Shown: positions 9,145 to 17,882, numbered from the stretch's first letter. The stretch is DNA of 53,557 nucleotides from Chthoniobacter flavus (GCA_945860355.1 CAMARB010000006.1:1-53557); one strand, 5' to 3'. Notes: generated by a model not told the origin, from the letters alone. A program made the numbers and translations.

Positions 9145-9331
9145 CGATCCGCCGGATTTAAGGGGATCGCCGGGCGGAGCAAAGCGTAAAAACCCCCGTT
9201 TGCGCACTCGGGCGCACAACGAGGCATCCGCGGTGTTCTCCGCAAACGCATCTTCCTTGAGACGGAGCACAAACCGTAAGAGCCTCCACACCCGAGTCCC
9301 ACCCGAGTCCCCCGCGATCCACCCGCCACAA

Positions 9332-9985
9332 ATGACGTTCTCCCCGCCCTCAAGCCGAATCTTGGTAGCCGAGGATCACCAAGTCTCCCGGCACCTCCTG
9401 GAACGCAATTTGGCAAACTGGGGATTTGAGGTGGTGACCGCCGAGAACGGCCTGCAAGCGGCAGCGGCCCTTGAGCGGGAGGATGCGCCGCCGATCGCGA
9501 TCATCGACTGGATGATGCCCAAACTCGACGGGCTGGAGGTTTGTGCGCGGGTCAGACGCAATGCGCAGCGCCCCTACATCTACCTGATCCTGCTCACCGC
9601 GAAGGCGCAGAGGGACGAGATCGCGCGGGGTCTGGAGGCGGGGGCGGACGATTACGTGGTGAAACCGTTTGATCCCGACGAGCTCCGGGCCCGGATCAAA
9701 GTGGGGCAACGCGTGGTGGGACTGGAGCGGGCTCTGGCAAAAAGAGTGGCGGACCTGGAGCGCGCCCTTGAAGACGTCAAAACCCTCAAAAAGCTCCTGC
9801 CCATTTGTATGTACTGCAAACGGATCCGGGACGACCGGGATTACTGGCATCAGATTGAAGAATACATCCACGCTGAAACCGGCTCGGATTTTTCCCACGG
9901 CATCTGCCCCCACTGCATGTCCGAGATCCGCAAAGGGCACAACCCGCTCAGCCCTCAGCGCGAACCGACGGGCGCGGCGTCCTGA
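9332..9985 (+). CDS. Response regulator with C-terminal zinc-ribbon domain
   Basis: A 217-residue protein starting at MTFSPPSSRILVAEDHQ. Residues 9-125 form a receiver with D59 as phosphoacceptor (AIIDWMMPKLDG), T89 and K111 (VVKPFDPDEL). A coiled-coil (about 128-155) links it to a Cys-pair domain: C159-x2-C162 (PICMYCKRIRDDRDYW) and C192-x2-C195 (SHGICPHCM). There is no DNA-binding or enzymatic output domain; the four-cysteine module presumably binds zinc and another protein. Similar Cys-pair tails are known on receivers and kinases in several phyla, but their job is not established. Its 3' end overlaps the convergent gene by 31 bases. Confidence 0.85.
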   Translation: MTFSPPSSRILVAEDHQVSRHLLERNLANWGFEVVTAENGLQAAAALEREDAPPIAIIDWMMPKLDGLEVCARVRRNAQRPYIYLILLTAKAQRDEIARGLEAGADDYVVKPFDPDELRARIKVGQRVVGLERALAKRVADLERALEDVKTLKKLLPICMYCKRIRDDRDYWHQIEEYIHAETGSDFSHGICPHCMSEIRKGHNPLSPQREPTGAAS

Positions 9986-11280
9986 AACTCTTTCTCCAAG
10001 GTGTCGAGATAACGGCTGATGGGGTCGTTTTTCTTGCGCTCGGCCTCCTCGCGGTCCAGATCCCGCGCGGTTTTGAGGTAACTGTCAAAAGCGCCGCTAT
10101 ACGTCCGCACCTGGGTAGCCTCGTACCAGTTCATGTAATCGGTGATATCGTTGCCTCGCTGCACCAGCGCTCGAAGGTGCCCTTCCAGCCCTGCAATCCG
10201 CGCGGACATCCCCTTGGTTTTGCCTTTGGTTAAATCCGCGAGGACTTTCTCATACTCGACGATGATCGCCACAAACAGCGGGCTCGCCCGGCCCCGAAGA
10301 GCGGCCAAAGCCAGGTGGGCATTTCCCAGCGTGGTCTTACACGCCGGATGCGAGACAAACTCCTCAAACCGCCGCAGCGGGAAGGATTTTTTCTCCCCGA
10401 TTTTGCCCCCGACAAACTCGAAGATCAGGAGCGACTCCAGGGCGGCAAACGTGGCCTCCCCAGTCATGGCCTGAATCCGCTCCGTCGAAGCCAAGCCCTG
10501 AATCGCGAGGGTCCACCACTTTTGAACCGCCCCAGGGGACGCCCCCAGTCCGGGAAAATCTTTGAGGAGCGCGACAATCGGGTCGCCCCCGTTTTTGGGC
10601 CAATGGCGGATCATCTGGCCCAACCTCGATTTGCCATCGGGTTGCTGCCAGAGCATCTGCAAAAGAGCGAGGCTGAGGGCCTCATCAAACCGCTGCCCCG
10701 CCGGTCCGGGTGTGTCGGGATTGAACTTGAGGAAATCTTCGACAGCCGGGATTCGGTTCACTTCAAGGAGCCCTTTAAAGAAATCCGGCTCTGGCCCAAA
10801 CTCCCGCTCTCGGATTGCTTGGGTGATTCCCGCCGCGACCCACCACGGGGCGTCCAGGTAACGCTCTCCCTCCCCGAGCTCCGGACGCCCTCGGTACATG
10901 ATCTCCAAAAGAACAGCCTTTGCGATGTGCTTGCGGAAGTTCAAACCCACTGGGTCATCCCCAATCTGGACGCGCATCTGAATGACCAAGCCATCGGGCG
11001 TCGAAAAAAGCCGGAGATCCACCGGGCCCCACTCGCGCGCCTGGGAGAGGGAGATCGCGATGGGAAACTTCCACTGGTCGGACTCCCCCAGCGCATCCAG
11101 CACCGCCTGCTTGACCTGCTCGGCGCGTTCCGTGACGGCGGAACGCGCCTGGGGCGTTAGACCGTAAACGATGAACTGACGGCTCTTGCTGGTGCTTTGC
11201 GCACGCAAATCCACCTTTTCCGCCCCCTTCAAATCCACTCCGAGGATCCACAGAAGGAAAAGCAAGAGAGGCCAGCGCAT
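9955..11280 (-). CDS. Secreted protein of unknown function, degenerate peptidase-MA-like
   Basis: A 441-residue protein with an N-terminal signal peptide (MRWPLLLFLLWILGVDLKGA). A mid-protein arrangement, RKHIAKAVLLE then about 20 residues to DAPWWVAAGITQAI, resembles the helix pair of gluzincin (MA clan) peptidases, where HExxH is followed by WxxEG. Here the glutamate and second histidine are missing (HIAKA) and the third ligand is alanine, so if related it is catalytically dead. The C-terminal 60 residues are charged and helical. It is coupled to the gene upstream by TAATG (1-base overlap). The peptidase resemblance is inference from pattern only. Confidence 0.65.
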   Translation of the reverse strand: MRWPLLLFLLWILGVDLKGAEKVDLRAQSTSKSRQFIVYGLTPQARSAVTERAEQVKQAVLDALGESDQWKFPIAISLSQAREWGPVDLRLFSTPDGLVIQMRVQIGDDPVGLNFRKHIAKAVLLEIMYRGRPELGEGERYLDAPWWVAAGITQAIREREFGPEPDFFKGLLEVNRIPAVEDFLKFNPDTPGPAGQRFDEALSLALLQMLWQQPDGKSRLGQMIRHWPKNGGDPIVALLKDFPGLGASPGAVQKWWTLAIQGLASTERIQAMTGEATFAALESLLIFEFVGGKIGEKKSFPLRRFEEFVSHPACKTTLGNAHLALAALRGRASPLFVAIIVEYEKVLADLTKGKTKGMSARIAGLEGHLRALVQRGNDITDYMNWYEATQVRTYSGAFDSYLKTARDLDREEAERKKNDPISRYLDTLEKEFQDAAPVGSR

Positions 11281-12035
11281 TATCGCCCCCGGGTTACCAA
11301 AAGAATCCGGCCTTTCTCCACCGTCACCGCCTGCATTTTGCTCATGAAATCCCGCTCACGGCTGAGCGCTTGCGAGAGCCCCTTGAACGCGAATTCAGCG
11401 CCCTGGAGCAAACGGGGATGAATGGACACCCTCCCGACGCTGGCGCTGATCGGGGTTGCCATAAAACGCCCGTCCCGGGTTTCGAGGAAGTAGGTGATAC
11501 TGTAGTAGACAGGCCGGCCCCAGAACGACTGTTCAACCCCCAACCGGCAAGTGCCCGGTTCAAAGTTCACAAACGCCCGGCTGAAGGCCACCCCGCTGAT
11601 AAAGCCGGGGGCTATCTTTGTTTTGAGGGTCCTCAGGTAGGTGTTCGCATCCTGCTCGGTCACCACGAGCTGCTTGGCCACCGGGGAAGACTGGATAGCC
11701 GCGATCTCCGTCGCCAACATCCGCGAACTCAACTCCGCATTGGCCGCCGGCACGCCCTGCGGGGGACGAGAGATCTGCACCAAAAGCGCCACCAAGGCCG
11801 CCCAAACGCAGACTTGGAACGCCGTTTTGGGAACCTTCATCCAGGCCCCACCGCCCGGGTTCGTCCTCTTTTTAAACTCCCGCCGGGTGCGCGCCATCGA
11901 CTCGCGGACCTTGGCTTCCTCCGCGCGCGGCAGGACGCTGCGATCGAGTTTCGCGCCGCAGTTGCGGCAGTAAACCCGCTCGGATTCATTCACAAATGAA
12001 CAAGCCGAGCAGGTCAGCGTGAGGGCGTCAGGCAT
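11280..12035 (-). CDS. Zinc-ribbon membrane protein of unknown function
   Basis: A 251-residue protein. An N-terminal zinc ribbon with two Cys pairs (CSACS and CRNCG, about residues 9-28) precedes a basic helical stretch. One transmembrane helix (about 72-88, AFQVCVWAALVALLVQI) places the rest, a domain of about 160 residues, across the membrane. The N-terminus is probably cytoplasmic. The C-terminal domain is not recognised. Translation of the downstream secreted protein is coupled to it (stop TAA overlaps the next ATG), so the two products probably work together. It follows the FmdB-like gene after 11 bases and lies in the yajC-secDF run. Confidence 0.7.
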   Translation of the reverse strand: MPDALTLTCSACSFVNESERVYCRNCGAKLDRSVLPRAEEAKVRESMARTRREFKKRTNPGGGAWMKVPKTAFQVCVWAALVALLVQISRPPQGVPAANAELSSRMLATEIAAIQSSPVAKQLVVTEQDANTYLRTLKTKIAPGFISGVAFSRAFVNFEPGTCRLGVEQSFWGRPVYYSITYFLETRDGRFMATPISASVGRVSIHPRLLQGAEFAFKGLSQALSRERDFMSKMQAVTVEKGRILLVTRGR

Positions 12036-12046
12036 CTTGCGGAGTG

Positions 12047-12364
12047 TTAATCCTTCTTGGGAGACTTCGGCTTGGATGCCTCCGACTTCGCGCCGTCGGA
12101 TTTCGCCGAGCTCCCGGCCGAACCGGACCCGTCGGTTTTGGCGGCTGCCTTGTATCCTTCGCTACGGTAATCGGTGATGTAAAAACCGGACCCCTTGAAG
12201 ATCAACCCGGCCCCGGTGCCCAACTGACGTTGGACCGCCCCCTTACCCCAAGTTTTCTGACGACAATGATCCTTGGGACAGACGGTCAGCGCGTCGTCTT
12301 TCATGGACTGAAAGACTTCGAAGTCCTTCTTACACTTGGTGCAGTGATACTCGTACGTGGGCAT
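12047..12364 (-). CDS. FmdB-family zinc-ribbon protein
   Basis: A 105-residue protein. The start MPTYEYHCTKCKKDFEVFQSM and the second pair in TVCPKDHCRQ form the FmdB/CxxC_CXXC_SSSS zinc-ribbon module (residues 1-42). After a short conserved GSGFYITDYR stretch the tail is low-complexity Ala/Ser/Lys. Members are small presumed regulatory or assembly proteins; the name comes from a formamidase regulator, and no exact role is established. It sits between secDF and the zinc-ribbon membrane gene, probably in the same transcript. Confidence 0.85.
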   Translation of the reverse strand: MPTYEYHCTKCKKDFEVFQSMKDDALTVCPKDHCRQKTWGKGAVQRQLGTGAGLIFKGSGFYITDYRSEGYKAAAKTDGSGSAGSSAKSDGAKSEASKPKSPKKD

Positions 12365-12451
12365 GATGGCGGGTGAAATGCGAAAACCGCGTTCTCTCTA
12401 GCAGACCTTCCGATTGGCCGCAACGAGCAGTCCCGGCGAGTGGCGCTCCTC

Positions 12452-14806
12452 CTAGGCGGCAGAACTCTGCGCCTCGGGCTTCTCGGCGGCTGCCCGGCGG
12501 CGTCCGCCTTTGCCGGTCCACCACAGCACCACCGGCGCCGCGATGAACACCGAGGAGTAGGTTCCGACAAGCACTCCGACAAAAATCGCGAACGCAAAGT
12601 CGTTGAGCACGGGCCCCCCGAAGAGATACAGGCCCGCCGTGGTCAACAGGGTGACGCCCCCCGTGAGAATCGTGCGGCTCAGAGTCTCGTTGACGCTCAG
12701 GTTCATCACCTCTTCAAGGCTACCTTTGCGCCCGCTGCTCAGGCTTTCGCGAATCCGGTCGAAAACCACGATGGTGTCGTTGACGGAGTATCCGGCGATG
12801 GTCAGCACCGCCCCGACGATGATGAGAGAGAGTTCGCGGTCGAAAAGCGCGAAAGCGCCAATGGTGATAACCACATCGTGGATCAGCGCAACCAGGGCTC
12901 CCAGCGCGTAGGAGAACTCAAACCGCAGGGTCACGTAGACCAGGATCCCCAACATCCCCAGCCCCAACGCGATCGCTGAATTGCGCGCCAGTTCCCCGCC
13001 CACCAAACTCCCCACGTGCTCGGACTGCTCCAGCCGAAACTCCGCCTCGGGCATGCTCGAGAGGAGGTGCTTGCTGATCTGGTCGCTGGTGTTTTGCGGG
13101 CTGCGAATGGTCGTGAAGACCTTGTTAGCCGAGGTCTCCGTCTGCACCACAAAGTCGCCGATCTTCTCTGGCATCGCCGCGATGCTCGCGCGCACCTCGG
13201 CGTCCGTGGGTCGCTGTTTCTGGGCTTCGAGCACGAGACGGTCGCCGCCCCGAAAGTCCACCCCGAAGTTTTTCTCACCGCGCAGGCCAAAAACCGCGAA
13301 CGATCCGAGGATCAGGACGAGGGAAAGCGCGACGGCCGAGCGGCGTTTTCCGAGGAAATCGAACGACGTCGCATGGATCAAGTTGCTCATCCGGATGCGC
13401 TTGAGCCACCCCAGCTCCATGGACCAGACGAACAGGTTGCGGGTGACAATCAGGGCCGTGAAGAGCGAGGCAATGATGCCCATCGTGAGGGTCACTGCGA
13501 AACCTTTGACGGGACCGGTGGCTTTCCAGAAGAGGATAATCGCCGTGATGAGCGTGGTGACGTTGGAGTCAAAAATCGCGGTGAACGCCTTGTCAAAAGC
13601 GGCGGATACAGCGGCCCGGTTGGATTTGCCCTCCGCCAACTCCTCCCTAAGGCGCTCGTAGATGAGCACGTTGGCGTCCACCGCCATGCCGAGGGTGAGG
13701 ATAATACCCGCGATGCCCGGCAACGTGAGCACGGTGCCGAACATGGCCATCGCGCCGAAAAGCAACACCATGTTGACCAGGAGGGCGATATTCGCAATGA
13801 GCCCCGCAAACCGGTAGTAGAGCAGCACACAAACCACCGTCAAAATCACCCCCAGAATCCCGGAGTAAATCCCGCTGTTGATCGAGTCCGCCCCGAGCGT
13901 GGAGGAGGTGTTTCGTTCCTCCTCAATCACCACCTCGTTCTGCAAGGGGTTCTCCAGGACGCTGGAAAGGCCGCGCGCCTGAGCCTCCGTGAAGTTCCCG
14001 GTGATTTGGGCGCTCCCCCCATAGATGGCGCCGCGGATCACCGGGGCGGAAGAGACCACGCCGTCGAGCACAATGGCGAAACGTTTGCCGACGTTTTCGG
14101 CGGTCAGCTTCCCGAAGAGCTCGGCCCCCTCGTTGTTGAACTGCAAACCCACGCCGTAGCCTTCCTTGTCAAAATAGTCATACGCCCGGGTGATCATCGA
14201 GCCGGGGATATCGGCCCTCTTTTTGACCATCAGCACTTCCTCGAAAGGTTTCCCATCCCGCTGATCCTTGTAAATCATGCGCCGGTAAGCCGGGTCCGGC
14301 GGCATCTGCCCCTCCGTCATCGCCGCGCTGTCGGGATGCACCATCTTGAACTCCAGTTTTGCCACCTTCCGCAACTGCTCCCGAGTCTCGGCCAGCGCCG
14401 TCGGGCTCAAGCCGGGGATCTGAACCAAGATGCGGTCTTTGCCCTGCGGGGTGATGACGGGCTCACTGGTGCCCAGCTTGTCCACGCGGCCTCGGATGAC
14501 CTCCACCGCCTGGTCCACCATTTTCGAGGTGATCTCGCGCTTCTCCACCTTGACGGCGCCGTTCCCGTCGGAAACCTCCGTCTCGGACTCAATCAAACGG
14601 ATCAGAAACGACGTGCCGCCCCTGAGATCCAAGCCCAACGGGAGCTTTTCAGCCGGCGGATTGACCTGCAACAGGCATAGGGCCACCAGCAAAACGGTCA
14701 GCACACTGCCCAGGATGCGTTTGGCGCGGTCGCTGTCCGTGAAAAAATACCAGCCGAAGAGGCCGAGAAGGAGGAGACCGGAGAGGAATGTCTGGATGGG
14801 GCTCAT
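12452..14806 (-). CDS. secDF: Fused protein translocase subunit SecD-SecF
   Basis: A 784-residue fusion, start MSPIQTFLSGLLLLGLFGWYF at 14806. Residues 1-480 are SecD: LPLGLDLRGGTSFLIRL after the first TM, a periplasmic domain, and a TM block with GIAGIILTLGMAVDANVLIYERLREE. Residues from about 485 are SecF: FGVDFRGGDRL, then the TM block with AGYSVNDTIVVFDRIRESL. Twelve or more TMs are expected. SecDF uses the proton gradient to pull preproteins out of SecYEG on the periplasmic side. yajC lies 77 bases upstream on the same strand, the usual arrangement. An extra hydrophobic N-terminal helix precedes the usual first SecD TM. SecD-SecF fusions occur in Firmicutes, Bacteroidota and the PVC group. 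Confidence 0.96.
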   Translation of the reverse strand: MSPIQTFLSGLLLLGLFGWYFFTDSDRAKRILGSVLTVLLVALCLLQVNPPAEKLPLGLDLRGGTSFLIRLIESETEVSDGNGAVKVEKREITSKMVDQAVEVIRGRVDKLGTSEPVITPQGKDRILVQIPGLSPTALAETREQLRKVAKLEFKMVHPDSAAMTEGQMPPDPAYRRMIYKDQRDGKPFEEVLMVKKRADIPGSMITRAYDYFDKEGYGVGLQFNNEGAELFGKLTAENVGKRFAIVLDGVVSSAPVIRGAIYGGSAQITGNFTEAQARGLSSVLENPLQNEVVIEEERNTSSTLGADSINSGIYSGILGVILTVVCVLLYYRFAGLIANIALLVNMVLLFGAMAMFGTVLTLPGIAGIILTLGMAVDANVLIYERLREELAEGKSNRAAVSAAFDKAFTAIFDSNVTTLITAIILFWKATGPVKGFAVTLTMGIIASLFTALIVTRNLFVWSMELGWLKRIRMSNLIHATSFDFLGKRRSAVALSLVLILGSFAVFGLRGEKNFGVDFRGGDRLVLEAQKQRPTDAEVRASIAAMPEKIGDFVVQTETSANKVFTTIRSPQNTSDQISKHLLSSMPEAEFRLEQSEHVGSLVGGELARNSAIALGLGMLGILVYVTLRFEFSYALGALVALIHDVVITIGAFALFDRELSLIIVGAVLTIAGYSVNDTIVVFDRIRESLSSGRKGSLEEVMNLSVNETLSRTILTGGVTLLTTAGLYLFGGPVLNDFAFAIFVGVLVGTYSSVFIAAPVVLWWTGKGGRRRAAAEKPEAQSSAA

Positions 14807-14883
14807 CGCTGAAAAGGAGGGCGGGTTAGGGGACGGACCGGCGCCGCGCCGGCCCTGAAGACTGAAGGCTCAGGAAAATTGAA

Positions 14884-15243
14884 TTACGCGGCGACTTCCG
14901 GGGCGGCTTCGTCGCCGACTTTGAGCACCGTGGTCACAGCCGATTTCTCGATCTCGATCTTCACGTTGTCAGCCACCTTGAGGATGAACGTGCGCTCCTT
15001 GACGTTGGCGATAATCCCGTGGATCCCGCTGGCGGTGACCACTTTGTCCCCCGTTTTTGTGGCAGCGATCTTCGCCTGGAGCTCCTTCTGACGCTTCTGC
15101 TGGGGTCGGATGGAGACGAGATAAATCAGACCAAAAGCGAAGGCCATCATCACCAGCATGTTCACCGAGGGGTCCGCCGCCTTAGGAGTGGCCCCGGCCG
15201 GAGGCGTGGCTTGCGCGAGGAAAATGAGCGTGTGAGAGATCAT
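14884..15243 (-). CDS. yajC: Preprotein translocase accessory subunit YajC
   Basis: A 119-residue protein with one TM helix (about 29-46, MLVMMAFAFGLIYLVSI) followed by the family motif RPQQKRQKELQ and TKTGDKVVTASGIHGIIANV, ending in a small beta-rich cytoplasmic domain. YajC joins SecDF to the SecYEG channel. A short Ala/Pro-rich segment lies before the TM. The gene is first in the run leading to secDF. No Shine-Dalgarno precedes the ATG at 15243. Confidence 0.95.
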   Translation of the reverse strand: MISHTLIFLAQATPPAGATPKAADPSVNMLVMMAFAFGLIYLVSIRPQQKRQKELQAKIAATKTGDKVVTASGIHGIIANVKERTFILKVADNVKIEIEKSAVTTVLKVGDEAAPEVAA

Positions 15244-15423
15244 ATACGTGGGATGTTAAAAGGCCTGAACCGGGGGCCCTGCGCCCCTAGGAAAATGGTG
15301 TGGAAGGTTATTGTCCCCCGGGCCGTTGTCCACGGTTTTCTCCCACACGAACCCGCTCGGCGCGAGAGAGCGCCCCCATCCAACCGACGCCGACGGGGCA
15401 TCCGCCCCATAGATGCAGCCCCT

Positions 15424-16074
15424 TTACTCCGGCGCCGGGCTCGGGCCAAAGCGATTCCCCGGCATCACACAGAGCTCCTCTCGATACCGCCGGACATCCA
15501 CCAACTGCACCCATTGCAACCCGAGTACGATCCGCTCACGCATCGCGCGCCGGGGGATTTCCAACGGCAGCCGGTAGACGGGGATCACCCGCTCCTGCTC
15601 GACCCGTTCGAGCAATTCGGCCGCCAACTCCAGCTCGGGCGCGCTCAGGGACTGCCACGCCCGCAGGCTGCCCCAGACCGCCAAAGTCGCCCGCGGCACG
15701 GCGAGCAGAAGATCCAGGGCCAGTTCCCAAGACTCTTTTTTATCAGACACGCCCCGATCCGGGGTGATGGCCCGCCAAAGCCATGCCGCAGCAACGAGCA
15801 AGGCCGCGGTGTAAATAAAAAGCGCAGGCAGGGACTCCGGCGGCTGAGCATCCAGGCCGCGGGTGGCCGCCAAAAAAACGAGGGTCAACCAGTAGATCCC
15901 CACATAAATCAGCCCCCAAAGCGCCGCAGTCCCGAGGAGCGTCAATACGACCAGGAGAAACACCTCCCGGTTGTGGCGGTTGAAACAACCGCGCACACGC
16001 GCCGAAGTCCACCGGCGGGCCAGGCCGCCCGCGGCCGCGTCCCTTTCGCGAGCGCCCCCGGGCGTCGCCCTCAC
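15424..16074 (-). CDS. Two-TM membrane protein of unknown function
   Basis: A 216-residue protein starting at a GTG that overlaps the larE stop (GTGA), so translation is probably coupled. A basic N-terminal 35 residues precede two TM helices (about 38-62 and 84-102), then a soluble C-terminal domain of about 110 residues with conserved-looking stretches RVIPVYRLPLEIPRRAMRERIVLGLQW. No family recognised. Coupling to larE hints at a shared pathway but proves nothing. A later start would lose only the basic tail. About 180 bases without a visible gene separate it from yajC. Confidence 0.6.
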   Translation of the reverse strand: MRATPGGARERDAAAGGLARRWTSARVRGCFNRHNREVFLLVVLTLLGTAALWGLIYVGIYWLTLVFLAATRGLDAQPPESLPALFIYTAALLVAAAWLWRAITPDRGVSDKKESWELALDLLLAVPRATLAVWGSLRAWQSLSAPELELAAELLERVEQERVIPVYRLPLEIPRRAMRERIVLGLQWVQLVDVRRYREELCVMPGNRFGPSPAPE

Positions 16075-16868
16075 GCCGGAGCCCGATACCCCAGGGGATC
16101 GACCTCCACGGAGTCGTATCCTGCCGCGCGCAACCCCTCTTCCAAAACCGCCCGCAACTCGGGCACACGACCCATTTCCTCCGGAGCAATCTGGACCCGG
16201 GCACGCGCTGCCAGAGGGCCCTGTGCGAGGTGCCTCACCCGAAAAATCCGGAACCCGAGCTCACGAAGAGAGGCTTCCCCGCGCTCGACCATGGCCAATG
16301 CGTCCACGGTCACCGGGGTGCCGTGCGGGATCCGGGAACTCAAACAGGGCTGAGCCGGGGCATCCGCCGTAGGCAACCCCAGCTCGCGGGACAGCTCGCG
16401 GATTTCAGCCTTGGTCAAGCCGGACTCCTTGAGAGGGGCAATAACGGCGAACTGACGGGCGGCCTCCCGACCGGGACGGATCGTCAGGGCGTCGTCCTCG
16501 TTTTCCCCGTAGGCGATCGCCTTGAAACCGCGGTCCTGCGCCATCTGATCCAACTTTTGGAAAAGCTCCGCCTTGCAGAAATAACAGCGATTCACGGGAT
16601 TGGCCGCATACTCGGCATTGGCCATTTCATCCGTCTGAATGACCTCCACGGGAACCTCGAACCGGCGGGCCAGCTCCACGGCATCCGCCAAAGCCTGCCG
16701 AGGCAGGCTGGGGCTGTCGGCAATCACGCCCAGCATCCCCGAGCCCAGCCACCGGTGCGCCTGAACCAGCAGGTAGGCGCTGTCCACGCCGCCGCTGTAG
16801 GCGATGAGCAGCGGCTGATGCGCGCGCAACTGCGCTTCCAAGCTCGCGGTTTTCTCTCGGAGCATCAT
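16071..16868 (-). CDS. larE: ATP-dependent sacrificial sulfur transferase LarE
   Basis: A 265-residue PP-loop ATPase starting MMLREKTASLEAQLRAHQ. The PP-loop SGGVDS is at 25-30. Three cysteines stand out: C95 and C98 in NRCYFCK and C175 in PCLSSRIPHG. LarE adenylylates the mononucleotide precursor of the nickel-pincer nucleotide and inserts sulfur, either sacrificing one cysteine (the Lactobacillus type) or using a [4Fe-4S] cluster held by three cysteines (the Thermotoga type). The three cysteines here suit the cluster type. No larA, larB or larC is in the window. It is followed by a coupled membrane-protein gene. Confidence 0.88.
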   Translation of the reverse strand: MMLREKTASLEAQLRAHQPLLIAYSGGVDSAYLLVQAHRWLGSGMLGVIADSPSLPRQALADAVELARRFEVPVEVIQTDEMANAEYAANPVNRCYFCKAELFQKLDQMAQDRGFKAIAYGENEDDALTIRPGREAARQFAVIAPLKESGLTKAEIRELSRELGLPTADAPAQPCLSSRIPHGTPVTVDALAMVERGEASLRELGFRIFRVRHLAQGPLAARARVQIAPEEMGRVPELRAVLEEGLRAAGYDSVEVDPLGYRAPA

Positions 16869-16916
16869 GCGGATCGAGGCATCCCTAAACCACCCGTTCT
16901 CTCTGCGAGCGGCAGC

Positions 16917-17741
16917 CTACAGCTGGACCCGCCGGAAAAGTTCATCCAGGGGAACACTCAGGCCGATGTAAAACTCCCCGAATTCCCCGTAATGCACCGT
17001 CACGGGATCAAACCGCATCTCGTACACGATGGCTTTGATCTGGAAGGTGTCGTGCGCGAAGAGGGTGACACCCCATTCGGCGTCATCGAGCCCGGTCGAG
17101 CCGGTGATGAGCTGGAGAATCTTGCCCGCGTATTTGCGCCCCACCCGGGCGTGCCCGCCCATGAGCTTTTTGCGTTCCTCGAAGGAAAGCCCGTACCAGT
17201 TCTGGCCGGGCTGACGCCGTTTGGCCATGGGGTAGAAACAAAACACCTCCCAGACCGGCAAAACCGGGTAGAGCTTGTCTTTGCGGTATTTGGCCATGCG
17301 CGCGCTGAACTCGCCCATCGCCTTCTCATACTCCGCGCTGCCCGGCGCCAAACCCTGCTCCTTCTCCAGCGTCCCCGCGTATTCGGCGTCGGACGTGGTG
17401 TATTCGCTCTCCTCCGTCATCGAGAAGTAGCTGTAAACCGGGGTCAAAACCTCGGGCCCGAGAGAGAGCGTCAGGCGCTTTTCAAAAGCGTTGGCCGTCT
17501 GCAAATCGGGCGTCACCAGCATGAACCCGATGTCGGCCTTGGGGGACACCATGCTGAAGATCAGCAACTGGGTGTTCTCCGTCTCCCGGATTTCAGCCAC
17601 CAACTCCGTGAAACTCGTCTTCGTCTCCCGCTGCTCGTCCGGGCTGAGGATGGACCATTGACCGTGCTCAACCTTGTAAAAGAGATGCAGGACATGCCAG
17701 CCCTCCTGGGGCACGACCGGGACGAAATTGGGGTCACTCAT
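16917..17741 (-). CDS. hemQ: Coproheme decarboxylase HemQ (chlorite-dismutase family)
   Basis: A 274-residue protein of the HemQ subfamily. Visible: the proximal haem histidine H197 in MGGHARVGRKYAGKI, and YPMAKRR at 170-176, whose Tyr and Lys correspond to the catalytic pair of Gram-positive HemQ. The end of the ferredoxin-like fold reads DDAEWGVTLFAHDTFQIKAIVYEMRFD. HemQ makes haem b from coproheme with peroxide as the last step of the coproporphyrin-dependent route. It lacks the Arg-linked chlorite pocket logic of true chlorite dismutases, as far as can be judged by eye. It is divergent from the ferredoxin gene, with 141 bases between. Confidence 0.9.
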   Translation of the reverse strand: MSDPNFVPVVPQEGWHVLHLFYKVEHGQWSILSPDEQRETKTSFTELVAEIRETENTQLLIFSMVSPKADIGFMLVTPDLQTANAFEKRLTLSLGPEVLTPVYSYFSMTEESEYTTSDAEYAGTLEKEQGLAPGSAEYEKAMGEFSARMAKYRKDKLYPVLPVWEVFCFYPMAKRRQPGQNWYGLSFEERKKLMGGHARVGRKYAGKILQLITGSTGLDDAEWGVTLFAHDTFQIKAIVYEMRFDPVTVHYGEFGEFYIGLSVPLDELFRRVQL

Positions 17742-17882
17742 GGGGGCAACACCATCGGGAGGCCGACGCCGGGGGTCAAGCCGCGAGGCGCGCGAGGCCG
17801 CCGCGCGTGCGGCCGACTGAGAAAGTCATTGCAATGCGGGAGCTCGCGCCTATTTTCTGCGCTCTCAAAAAAATCCAAAACG

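Noticed and set aside
13016-14680. A 554-codon plus-strand open frame opposite secDF
   Set aside because: An antisense shadow; the residues are dominated by His, Arg, Asp and Gly as expected from the complement of hydrophobic codons.
15244-15423. A small structured RNA (SRP RNA, RNase P or similar) between yajC and the two-TM gene
   Set aside because: No SRP tetraloop core or RNase P signature is visible on either strand; the gap looks featureless.
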